Origin: CAYSIX01 sp964431205
GTDB lineage: Bacteria; Planctomycetota; Phycisphaerae; Phycisphaerales; Phycisphaeraceae
NCBI GenBank assembly: GCA_964431205.1
Contig: CAYSIX010000059.1
Span: 1-18,637 of the forward strand
Direction of reading: 5' to 3'
DNA length: 18,637 nt
The position numbers were made by a program, and so were the translations under genes. Below the pieces are notes generated by a model. The model was not told the DNA's origin and did no database searches. It saw nothing but the letters and a program-made list of their open reading frames with translations. Below are positions 7,342 to 13,830 of this stretch, one piece after another (within the stretch, counting starts at the first letter, position 1; every line of letters begins with the position of its first letter).

Positions 7342-8613
7342 ATGAGCTACGTCAGGTGCCTCAAGGGCAAGGAGAGCGGGGTCGAGTACCCGATCGAGCC
7401 GCGGACGGTCTGCGACGTGGACTTCGGCCCGGTGGAGGTGGACTACGACTATGAGCGGATGGCCGGGCGGGTCACGCGTGAGTCGATCGAGTCCGGGCCG
7501 ACGAGCCTGTGGCGGTACCGCGACCTGCTGCCGATCGAGCACGAGCCGCGTGCGGGCTGGCGTTCGGGGTGGACGCCGCTGCTCAAGGCCGACCGCCTCG
7601 CCGCGGAGCTGGGCGTCAAGGAGCTGTACATCAAGGACGACTCGGCCAACTACCCCAGTTTCTCGTACAAGGACCGCGTCGTCTCGGTGGCGCTGACCAA
7701 GGCGTTCGAGTTCGGGTTCGACACCGTCGGCTGCGCATCGACGGGGAACCTGGCGCACAGCGTCGCCGCCCACGCCGCCGCCGCGGGCATGCGTGCGTTC
7801 GTCATGATCCCGCACGACCTCGAAGAGGGGAAGATGGTTGGGATGACCGTCTTCGGCCCGCGCGTGGTGCGGATCAAGGGCAACTACGACGACGTGAACC
7901 GCCTCTGCTCACAGATCGCGGACAAGTACAACTGGGCGATCGTGAACGTGAACCTGCGGCCGTACTACACCGAGGGCGCCAAGACGCACGGCTTCGAGAT
8001 CGCCGAGCAGATGGGCTGGCGGCTGCCGCAACACACGGTGGTGCCGGTCGCCGGCGGGACGATCCTGCCCAAGGTGTGGAAGGCGTACCGGGAGTTCGTC
8101 CGGCTGGGGCTGGTCGAGGACAACCGCCCGCGGATGCATGCCGCCCAGGCCGACGGGTGCAACCCCGTGGTCACCGCGATCCACCAGGGCCGCGACCTGT
8201 TCCACCCGCAGAAGCCGAACACGATCGCCAAGAGCATCGCGATCGGGAACCCGGCCGACGGGTACTACGTGATCAAGGTGGTCCGCGACTCGGGCGGCTG
8301 GGGCGAGTCGGCCGGCGACGCGGAGATCATCGACGCCGTGAAGCTGCTGGCGCGGACCGAGGGGATCTTCACCGAGCCGGCCGGCGGGACGACGCTGGCG
8401 TGCGCGATCAAGCTTATCGAGAGCGGCAAGATCCCGCGAGATGAATCGATATGCGTCTGCATCACCGGCAACGGGCTCAAGACGATCGAGGTCATGGAGG
8501 GCCAGTTCGCCCAGACGCCGGCGATCAACGCCAAGCTCGCCGAGTTCGACCAGCTCGTCGAGCAGGTCGAGGAGACGGCGGCGGCGCCCGTCAGGGCCGA
8601 GGCCAAGGCCTGA
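7342..8613 (+). CDS. thrC: Threonine-synthase-like PLP enzyme, proposed sulfur-carrier-dependent homocysteine synthase
   Basis: A fold-type II PLP enzyme of the threonine synthase family, 423 residues. Threonine synthases convert O-phosphohomoserine to threonine. The PLP lysine is K110 in S-F-S-Y-K-D-R; the usual family motif is S-F-K-D-R preceded by P-T-G, so this version is altered. Other family blocks are present: A-S-T-G-N (132-136), E-G-A-K-T-H-G-F-E-I (211-220), a Gly-rich phosphate loop P-V-A-G-G-T (235-240), I-G-N-P (301-304), and E-G-I-F-T-E-P-A (340-347). The ATG follows GGAG (7331-7334) by seven bases. It is first behind a SAM-I riboswitch and directly upstream of a CysO-like carrier. 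A methionine-branch role (carrier thiocarboxylate plus O-phosphohomoserine giving homocysteine) therefore fits better than threonine synthesis. True threonine synthase, or a CysM-like cysteine synthase, remain possible. Confidence 0.85.
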   Translation: MSYVRCLKGKESGVEYPIEPRTVCDVDFGPVEVDYDYERMAGRVTRESIESGPTSLWRYRDLLPIEHEPRAGWRSGWTPLLKADRLAAELGVKELYIKDDSANYPSFSYKDRVVSVALTKAFEFGFDTVGCASTGNLAHSVAAHAAAAGMRAFVMIPHDLEEGKMVGMTVFGPRVVRIKGNYDDVNRLCSQIADKYNWAIVNVNLRPYYTEGAKTHGFEIAEQMGWRLPQHTVVPVAGGTILPKVWKAYREFVRLGLVEDNRPRMHAAQADGCNPVVTAIHQGRDLFHPQKPNTIAKSIAIGNPADGYYVIKVVRDSGGWGESAGDAEIIDAVKLLARTEGIFTEPAGGTTLACAIKLIESGKIPRDESICVCITGNGLKTIEVMEGQFAQTPAINAKLAEFDQLVEQVEETAAAPVRAEAKA

Positions 8614-8677
8614 GCCAACGACAGCGGCACGGCTTTCGGACGTGACGAGGATTCGAGAAGAAACGAGGAACGCAACG

Positions 8678-8959
8678 ATGGCAGACACGGTTACGGTTCA
8701 CATTCCCACGGCCCTTCGCCCGCAGGTCGGCGACCGCGAGTCGATCGACGTCGCCGGCGGGACCGTCGGCGAGGTGCTCGGGTCGCTCAGGCACGACTAC
8801 CCCGAGTTCGGCCAGCGGCTGTACAAGGGCGACAACGAGATCAACCGCTTCATCAACGTCTACGTCAACGACGAGGACATCCGGTTCCTCGAGAACCTGG
8901 ACACGCCGGTGAAGCCCGGGGACGAGGTGTCGATCATCCCCGCCATCGCCGGCGGGTAA
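8678..8959 (+). CDS. CysO/MoaD/ThiS-family sulfur carrier protein
   Basis: A ubiquitin-like small sulfur carrier of 93 residues. Such proteins are adenylated at a C-terminal Gly-Gly by an E1-like enzyme, converted to a thiocarboxylate, and hand sulfur to a biosynthetic enzyme. It ends I-P-A-I-A-G-G with nothing after the Gly-Gly, so no processing should be needed. The V-T-V-H-I-P-T-A-L-R-P start and the N-V-Y-V-N-D-E-D-I-R-F block (60-70) closely resemble what I remember of mycobacterial CysO, the carrier that serves the PLP enzyme CysM. The start is set by GAGGAA (8665-8670), seven bases before the ATG; the frame also runs open upstream, overlapping the previous gene. Its place beside a PLP enzyme mirrors the CysO-CysM pairing. 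MoaD or ThiS function is less likely, since no molybdopterin or thiamine genes are here. Confidence 0.9.
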   Translation: MADTVTVHIPTALRPQVGDRESIDVAGGTVGEVLGSLRHDYPEFGQRLYKGDNEINRFINVYVNDEDIRFLENLDTPVKPGDEVSIIPAIAGG

Positions 8960-8965
8960 GAAGCA

Positions 8966-9067
8966 CCACAGATGAACGCGGATTCACACAGATGAAAGCA
9001 TGGTTGCAGTGAGATCAGAGAGGCCCAGACCTGATTCTTGTCCGTGTTCATCGGCGTTTATCTGTGG
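8966..9067. repeat. CCACAGAT-type imperfect inverted repeat
   Basis: The left arm (8966-8995) begins CCACAGATGAACGCGGAT. The reverse complement of the right arm (9041-9067) begins CCACAGATAAACGCCGATG and continues AACACGGA. The arms match imperfectly over roughly 27 bases around a 45-base spacer. The sequence is visibly less GC-rich than its surroundings. It belongs to a type of short repeat (CCACAGATNAACNCNGAT) that I recall as dispersed in many environmental bacterial genomes. It sits between the carrier and NIL genes within the operon, so its RNA could form a hairpin there. Confidence 0.65.
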
Positions 9068-9083
9068 CTGAGAAGGCTCGATC

Positions 9084-9335
9084 ATGAAGGTGACCCGTAA
9101 ATGCTGGCTGACGTTCGAGGGCGGGCGGCAGAACGAGCCGTGCCTCTGGAAGATGACGCGGCAGTACCCCGACGTCTGCTTCGACATCCGCCAGGCGAGC
9201 GTGCAGAAGGACATCGGCATCATGGCGGTGCTGTTCAGCGGCGAGGAGGACGACGTGGAGGCGGCGCTCAAGACGCTCGAGGAGCTGGGCGTGAAGGTGG
9301 ACCCGGTCGAGGGCGGGTCGCTGGTCGCGGGATGA
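9084..9335 (+). CDS. Stand-alone NIL-domain protein
   Basis: An 83-residue protein that is essentially one NIL domain. NIL domains occur at the C-terminus of the methionine ABC transporter ATPase MetN. One is also fused to ferredoxin in the archaeal partner (MA1822 of Methanosarcina) of the DUF39 homocysteine-forming system. Recognisable parts are the opening V-T-R-K-C-W-L-T-F, the central D-I-R-Q-A-S-V (34-40), I-G-I-M-A-V-L-F (44-51), and the C-terminal helix and strand ending L-G-V-K-V-D-P-V. AGAAGG (9071-9076) lies seven bases before the ATG. Its stop overlaps an ATG of the hicA remnant. Beside a sulfur carrier under SAM control it may bind methionine or homocysteine, or help sulfur transfer; this is inference. 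Confidence 0.88.
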   Translation: MKVTRKCWLTFEGGRQNEPCLWKMTRQYPDVCFDIRQASVQKDIGIMAVLFSGEEDDVEAALKTLEELGVKVDPVEGGSLVAG

Positions 9336-9549
9336 TGGGGGGCGTGGCGCTGAAGTACCAAGATGTTGTCCGGATGCTCGAAAAGGACGTTTGGCGGCTG
9401 GAACGCACGGTGGGCAGCCATTTGGTCTTTCGTCATCTGTGAAGCTCGGCGCGGTGACGGTTCCCGGAGGCGGCAAGCTTCAGCGAGAGATCAAGCCCGG
9501 AACACTCAACAGCGTTGTGAAGCAGGCGGGCATCAGGCAAGGCAGGTGA
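9332..9549 (+). pseudogene. hicA: hicA toxin gene broken by a frameshift
   Basis: A HicA-type mRNA interferase split over two frames. The first (from ATG 9332 or GTG 9344) reads L-K-Y-Q-D-V-V-R-M-L-E-K-D-V-W and G-S-H-L-V-F-R-H, including the catalytic-type His in G-S-H, then stops with TGA at 9440-9442. The second, from 9439 to TGA 9547-9549, continues the family pattern: V-T-V-P-G-G-G-K-L, then I-K-P-G-T-L-N-S-V-V-K-Q-A-G-I. The join (CATCTGTGAAG) is explained by loss of one base before GTG, for example from CCTGTG. No homopolymer or slippery site is present. Composition is lower in GC than neighbouring genes, which suggests that hicAB arrived by transfer. An assembly error is the main alternative. 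Confidence 0.8.
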
Positions 9550-9551
9550 CC

Positions 9552-9764
9552 ATGGACTACCTGGTGGTCTTTGAGAAGTGCGATGACGGCTCATACAGCG
9601 TGTATGTGCCCGATCTTCCCGGATGTGCCTCCAGCGGAGATACCCTTGAAGAGGCGGAGCAGATGATCCGAGAAGCGATCAAGCTTCATCTTGATTCATT
9701 GCGTCAGCACGGCGAGCCGGTTCCTCCGCCCACAACCCAGGCTCGCGTTATTCAGGCCGCGTAA
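9552..9764 (+). CDS. hicB: HicB-family antitoxin
   Basis: A 70-residue HicB-type protein with the partial RNase H-like fold that neutralises HicA. It opens M-D-Y-L-V-V-F-E-K, then D-D-G-S-Y-S-V-Y-V-P-D-L-P-G-C-A-S-S-G-D-T, the typical HicB core, and a helix E-E-A-E-Q-M-I-R-E-A-I-K-L-H. No DNA-binding domain follows, so it is the short form. The ATG at 9552 is chosen because it gives exactly the family N-terminus and lies two bases after the hicA remnant; the open frame extends upstream but does not match the family. The antitoxin is intact although the toxin looks dead. The E1 gene begins two bases after its stop and lacks a clear ribosome site of its own, so hicB translation may be needed for E1 translation. 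Confidence 0.88.
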   Translation: MDYLVVFEKCDDGSYSVYVPDLPGCASSGDTLEEAEQMIREAIKLHLDSLRQHGEPVPPPTTQARVIQAA

Positions 9765-9766
9765 TC

Positions 9767-10921
9767 ATGCCGAACCACGATCTTTCCCGTTACCACCGAC
9801 AGATGCTCCTGCCCGGCTTCGGCGAAGAGGGCCAGCGCCGGCTGCTTGGCTCGACTGCGCTGGTCGTCGGCTGCGGTGCGCTGGGCACGGTCATCGCCAA
9901 CATGCTCGCCCGCGCCGGCGTGGGGCACCTGGTCATCGTCGATCGCGACTTCATCGAGATCACGAACCTTCAGCGGCAGGTGCTGTTCGACGAGGATGAC
10001 GTCGAGCAGGCGATCCCCAAGGCCGAGGCCGCCCGCCGCAAGATCGCGAAGATCAACTCGCAGGTGAAGGTCACGGCGATCGTCGACGACGTGAACCACA
10101 CGAACCTCGAGCGTCTGGCCGGGATCGACAACCCCGACTACGGCAAGGTGGACGTGGTGATCGACGGGGTGGACAACTTCGAGACGCGGTACATCACCAA
10201 CGACGTGGCGGTCAAGCACGGGATCCCGTACATGTACGGCGGGGCGGTCGGGACGGTCGGGGCGGCCTACGCGGTCCTGCCGCACACGGTCCCGCCGGGC
10301 GAGACCGGGGACACGCCGTGGGAGCGCGCGGGCAGGGCGACGCCGTGCCTGCGCTGCATCTTCGAGCAGATCCCCCCGCCGGGCCTGAACCCGACGTGCG
10401 ACACCGCCGGCGTGATCGGCCCGGTCGTCGCCATGGTCGCCAACTACGAGGTCAACGAGGCGCTGAAGGTGCTGACCGGCAACTTCGACGCGATCAGCCC
10501 GACCATGCTGAACATCGACCTGTGGGCGAATCAGTTCCGCCAGTTCAAGGTTTCCCGGGCGTACGACGTCGGCGAGTGCGCCTGCTGCAAGAAGCGGCGG
10601 TTCGAGTTCCTGGCCGGCAAGTTCGGCAGCTCGACGACGACGCTGTGCGGCCGCAACGCCGTGCAGCTCAACCTCAAGGCGGCCGAGGCCGCCGAACCGG
10701 GCCAGCGCGGCGGAAACGGCCGGCTGGACTTCGACGAGATCGCCCAGCGCCTGCGCGCCCACGGCGAGGTCAAGGCCAACAAGTTCATGATCCGCGCCGA
10801 GATCACCGACAACGGCAAGCCGTACGAGCTGACGCTGTTCACTGACGGCCGCGCCATCGTCAAGGGCACCAAGGAGGCCGCCACCGCGCGGAGCATCTAC
10901 GCCAAGTACGTCGGAGCGTAG
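9767..10921 (+). CDS. E1-like (ThiF/MoeB) adenylyltransferase for the sulfur carrier
   Basis: A 384-residue ATP-dependent activating enzyme that adenylates the C-terminal glycine of a ubiquitin-like sulfur carrier. The nucleotide loop is G-C-G-A-L-G (35-40), the acidic strand end is D-R-D (59-61), and N-L-Q-R-Q (67-71), K85 and D-G-V-D-N (133-137) complete the ATP site. Two CXXC pairs bind structural zinc (C194/C197 and C271/C274). C211 in P-T-C-D-T-A-G is the candidate catalytic cysteine. The last 105 residues are not a rhodanese domain. They resemble the C-terminal domain of Gram-positive ThiF-type enzymes (L-C-G-R-N-A-V-Q at 293-300 and D-G-R-A-I-V-K-G-T at 360-368). With no rhodanese, sulfur probably comes straight from a cysteine desulfurase, and one is encoded in the same operon. 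Its likely client is the carrier at 8678-8959. Confidence 0.92.
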   Translation: MPNHDLSRYHRQMLLPGFGEEGQRRLLGSTALVVGCGALGTVIANMLARAGVGHLVIVDRDFIEITNLQRQVLFDEDDVEQAIPKAEAARRKIAKINSQVKVTAIVDDVNHTNLERLAGIDNPDYGKVDVVIDGVDNFETRYITNDVAVKHGIPYMYGGAVGTVGAAYAVLPHTVPPGETGDTPWERAGRATPCLRCIFEQIPPPGLNPTCDTAGVIGPVVAMVANYEVNEALKVLTGNFDAISPTMLNIDLWANQFRQFKVSRAYDVGECACCKKRRFEFLAGKFGSSTTTLCGRNAVQLNLKAAEAAEPGQRGGNGRLDFDEIAQRLRAHGEVKANKFMIRAEITDNGKPYELTLFTDGRAIVKGTKEAATARSIYAKYVGA

Positions 10922-10950
10922 CTGACCTGATGACGACCAGGGAGACACCC

Positions 10951-11448
10951 ATGACCGGGCCGATCCTGACCAATCTGGAGTTCAACCGCCAGGTCACGAG
11001 GCGATTGCTTGATGACGTGGAGGATGGGCGCCTGGCCGAGCAGCCGCCGGGCATCCGCAATCACGCGGCCTGGCAACTCGGTCACATCGCTTACTCGCTC
11101 GAGGGTGCCAACCATATGCTCGGTGGATCCTTCGCGTTGCCCGCGGGGTGGAGCGACAAGTATGGGATGGGTTCAGAGCCGCTCGCCGATCGGTCCGCAT
11201 ACCCGTCGAAAGCCGAGCTTCTCGGGCAACTGGGAGAGGCGTCGGACGCGGCGGCTTCTGCTGTGCGAGGTTGCGACGCGGCGGCGCTGGACGCGGCCAA
11301 TCCGGTCCCGGACCCGACGTTCCAGAAGATGATGCCGACCCTCGGCGACGCCGTCACGTTTCTGGTCAACAGTCACTACGCTTATCACCTTGGGCAGGTC
11401 TCAGGCTGGCGGCGGGCGATCGGCCTCGGCAGTGCGCTCGGCGTCTGA
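10951..11448 (+). CDS. DinB-fold metal-binding protein (first of three)
   Basis: A four-helix DinB/YfiT-like protein of 165 residues. Members bind a divalent metal through three histidines and include thiol-dependent enzymes such as bacillithiol transferase and mycothiol-dependent isomerase. The likely triad is H45 (W-Q-L-G-H), H142 and H146 (S-H-Y-A-Y-H-L-G-Q). The C-terminal H-L-G-Q-V-S-G-W-R-R block is shared with the two following genes. The start at 10951 is preferred over an ATG 21 bases earlier, because AGGGAG (10939-10944) lies six bases before it. It follows the E1 gene by 29 bases in the same operon. No substrate can be named; the sulfur context makes a thiol substrate attractive. 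Confidence 0.85.
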   Translation: MTGPILTNLEFNRQVTRRLLDDVEDGRLAEQPPGIRNHAAWQLGHIAYSLEGANHMLGGSFALPAGWSDKYGMGSEPLADRSAYPSKAELLGQLGEASDAAASAVRGCDAAALDAANPVPDPTFQKMMPTLGDAVTFLVNSHYAYHLGQVSGWRRAIGLGSALGV

Positions 11449-11473
11449 TCTGTTCTACCCAGTGGAGCCCAAC

Positions 11474-11968
11474 ATGCCGCTCGAACAGGAACGCAAGGTG
11501 TACCGTTTCCAGCAGGGCTACGGCGAGATGCTGCTGCAGGCCTTCGAGGGCCACGATCCCTTCACGCTGACGTGCGAGGGCGGTGTCCATCCCGGGTGGG
11601 TCTTCGGGCACCTGGCGATGGTCGGCCACGGCATGTGCAAGCGTCTGGGCGGCGAGGGCGCGGGCCTGGACGAGGATCGTTACAAGGCGCTGTTCGGGCT
11701 GGGCAGCGAGGCGGTGGGCGACGCGTCGCCGTATCCCGCTTTCGACGAGCTGGTGGGAAGCTGGCGCGCGGCACACGACGCCCTCGACGCCGCCGCGGCG
11801 TCCGCTGCCCCCGACGTGCTCTCCCAGCCGAACCCCAACGCCCGGATGAAGGCCGTGCTACCGACCTTGCACGACCTGGCCTCCTTCGTCATGACCGCTC
11901 ACGAGGGCACGCACCTGGGGCAGATCTCGACCTGGCGGCGGGCGCGCGGTTTGCCACCGCTGTTCTGA
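11474..11968 (+). CDS. DinB-fold metal-binding protein (second of three)
   Basis: A 164-residue DinB-family protein, diverged from its neighbours but collinear with them. The candidate metal ligands are H46 (W-V-F-G-H-L), H143 and H147 in A-H-E-G-T-H-L-G-Q, followed by the conserved I-S-T-W-R-R-A-R-G-L-P. The start is set by GGAG (11464-11467), six bases before the ATG; the open frame upstream overlaps the previous gene and is not needed. The centre (about 60-125) is quite different from the first copy, which points to an old duplication and different substrates. Function unknown beyond the family. Confidence 0.86.
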   Translation: MPLEQERKVYRFQQGYGEMLLQAFEGHDPFTLTCEGGVHPGWVFGHLAMVGHGMCKRLGGEGAGLDEDRYKALFGLGSEAVGDASPYPAFDELVGSWRAAHDALDAAAASAAPDVLSQPNPNARMKAVLPTLHDLASFVMTAHEGTHLGQISTWRRARGLPPLF

Positions 11969-12005
11969 CGCGTTGGACCGATGGCTCGGCGGAGATGAGA
12001 CACCG

Positions 12006-12524
12006 ATGATCGACGCGCTGTGGTGCACCTGGGACCGGAACCTCGAGTTCGCGCGCCGGCTCGTCGCGGACGTGCCCGACGAGCGCATGGCGTATCAGCC
12101 GGCGGCGGGGATGAATCACCCGGCCTGGGTGCTGTGCCATCTGAGCGCGTATCATCCGGTGATCCTCGGCGTGCTGCGCGGCCAGCCCTTTGACGACCCG
12201 AAGGACCACCCCTTCGGCATGAGAAGCGCGCCGGTGCCGTATCGCGACGCCTACCCGTCCAAGGAGGCGTTGGTCCGTGCGTTTGAGGGCGGACACGCGG
12301 AGGTGGTGGAGGCGGCGCGCACCGCACCGGCGTCGAGGCTGGCCGAACCCCCGCCGCTGGAGCGCTGGCGGGACGCGATGCCCAACAATGCAGCGCTGCT
12401 GGTTCACCTGATGGTGGCGCACGAATCGACGCACCTGGGGCAGCTCAGCGCGTGGCGTCGGGTGCAGGGGATGCCCCCGGCGATGACGGTGTGGTTTGCT
12501 CAACCGGACGCACAGAACGCATGA
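12006..12524 (+). CDS. DinB-fold metal-binding protein (third of three)
   Basis: A 172-residue DinB-family protein. The likely histidine triad is H45 (W-V-L-C-H-L), H139 and H143 in A-H-E-S-T-H-L-G-Q, followed by L-S-A-W-R-R-V-Q-G-M-P. The N-H-P-A-W motif (37-41) before the first ligand is close to N-H-A-A-W of the first copy. The ATG at 12006 is chosen because GGAG (11991-11994) precedes it and because it aligns with the other two copies. The stop overlaps the cysteine desulfurase start as ATGA, so the two are probably translationally coupled. This ties the DinB genes to the sulfur pathway rather than leaving them as chance neighbours. Confidence 0.86.
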   Translation: MIDALWCTWDRNLEFARRLVADVPDERMAYQPAAGMNHPAWVLCHLSAYHPVILGVLRGQPFDDPKDHPFGMRSAPVPYRDAYPSKEALVRAFEGGHAEVVEAARTAPASRLAEPPPLERWRDAMPNNAALLVHLMVAHESTHLGQLSAWRRVQGMPPAMTVWFAQPDAQNA

Positions 12525-13747
12525 TCTACTTCGACAACGCAGCGACGAGTTTTCCCAAGGCGCCCGGGGTGGGCGAGGCGATGTCGCGTTTTCTGGCCGA
12601 GGACGCGGCGAACCCCGGTCGCGCGGGCCATCGCATGGCCGTCCAGGCCGAACGCCGGCTGGACGACGTGCGCCTGCGCCTGACGCGCCTGTTTGACGCC
12701 CGCGACCCCAACCGACTCGTCTTTTCCATGAACTGCACCGATGCCCTGAACATGGCGATCAAGGGCGTCATCCCCACGGCGACGGATTCGGGCGACAAGC
12801 CGCACGTGATCACGACGGTGCTGGAGCACAACTCCGTAAGCCGGCCGCTCCAGGCGCTGCACGACCAGGGCCGCATCGACCTGACGCGTGTGGATTGCGA
12901 CGACGCCGGCTTCGTCGATCCGGACGACGTCCGCAAGGCGATCACGCCGCAGACGGTGCTGATCGTCATCACGCACGCGTCGAACGTGGTGGGCACGATC
13001 CAGGACGCCGAGGCGATCGGTCGGATCGCGCGGGAGCACGAGTTGCTCTTCTGCCTCGACGCCGCCCAGACCGCCGGCGTCGTGCCGATCTCGATCGAGA
13101 AGATGCACGTCGACCTGCTGGCGTTTCCGGGGCACAAGTCGTTGCTCGGCCCGACGGGGACCGGCGGGCTGTACGTGGGCGAGCGATGCCCCGAGCCGGC
13201 GGAATCGGTCGCGGCCACGCCGGACGGCGCGCGGACGATCCGCATGGCCTCGTACATCAAGATGCAGCCGTGGCGTGAGGGCGGCACGGGGGGGGACTCC
13301 TCGAGCCCCACGCAGCCGGCGATTTACCCCTACTACCTCGAGGGCGGCACGCCGAACACCGTGGGCGTCGCGGGCCTGGCGGCGGGCCTGGACTACCTCG
13401 AGCAGCGACCGATGGACGACGTGCTCGCCCACGAGCAGGCGATGGTCCGGGCCGTCATCGATCGCTTCGCCGACGATGAGCGCTTCACCGTATACGGCAC
13501 GCCGGACGCTTCGAAACGCGTCGGCACGGTGTCGCTGAACATCGAGGGGTACGAGCCGGCGGACGTCGGCTCGATCCTGGACGACAGCTTCGACATCGCC
13601 GTCAGGCCCGGCCTGCACTGCGCGCCGTACGCGCACCGGCGCTTCGGCACGTTCCCCGCCGGCGCGGTGCGCATCAGCCCGGGCCCGTTCAACACGGACG
13701 AGCACTTGCAGCAACTGCTCGACGCGCTGAACGAGATCGCGGGCTGA
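12521..13747 (+). CDS. Class V cysteine desulfurase
   Basis: A PLP-dependent class V aminotransferase-fold enzyme, 408 residues, of the cysteine desulfurase type. It takes sulfur from cysteine as an enzyme persulfide. Visible motifs are Y-F-D-N-A-A-T (3-9), E-H-N-S (102-105), D-A-A-Q (180-183), G-H-K-S with the PLP lysine K206, E-G-G-T-P-N (274-279), and R-P-G-L-H-C-A-P with the catalytic C367. The C-terminal R-I-S-P-G-P-F-N-T fits the family close to SufS. An extra segment of about 20-25 residues (about 227-250) precedes W-R-E-G-G-T-G, where relatives are shorter. The gene is coupled to the last DinB gene by ATGA overlap and ends the operon. It is the obvious sulfur donor for the carrier protein, though a wider role in Fe-S or tRNA thiolation cannot be excluded. 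Confidence 0.92.
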   Translation: MIYFDNAATSFPKAPGVGEAMSRFLAEDAANPGRAGHRMAVQAERRLDDVRLRLTRLFDARDPNRLVFSMNCTDALNMAIKGVIPTATDSGDKPHVITTVLEHNSVSRPLQALHDQGRIDLTRVDCDDAGFVDPDDVRKAITPQTVLIVITHASNVVGTIQDAEAIGRIAREHELLFCLDAAQTAGVVPISIEKMHVDLLAFPGHKSLLGPTGTGGLYVGERCPEPAESVAATPDGARTIRMASYIKMQPWREGGTGGDSSSPTQPAIYPYYLEGGTPNTVGVAGLAAGLDYLEQRPMDDVLAHEQAMVRAVIDRFADDERFTVYGTPDASKRVGTVSLNIEGYEPADVGSILDDSFDIAVRPGLHCAPYAHRRFGTFPAGAVRISPGPFNTDEHLQQLLDALNEIAG

Positions 13748-13830
13748 TCGGCCTTCATCGCTCGGTGAGTCTGGCGGCGGCGCAGAAGAAAGGCCCGACT
13801 CGCCGGTGAGACGAATCGAGCCAGGAGGCT

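Noticed and set aside
7342..8613. Plain housekeeping threonine synthase
   Set aside because: The family match is good, but the SAM-I riboswitch, adjacent CysO-like carrier and NIL gene make it doubtful. Kept as the alternative, not the main call.
9437..9445. Programmed frameshift to make full-length HicA
   Set aside because: CATCTGTGAAG has no slippery run or obvious stimulatory structure, so simple loss of one base is more likely.
9752..10948. 398-codon open frame on the minus strand
   Set aside because: Antisense to the E1 gene, whose ATP loop and zinc cysteines are intact.
12500..13714. 404-codon open frame on the minus strand
   Set aside because: Antisense to the cysteine desulfurase, whose PLP lysine and catalytic cysteine are intact; the composition is Arg- and Val-rich noise.
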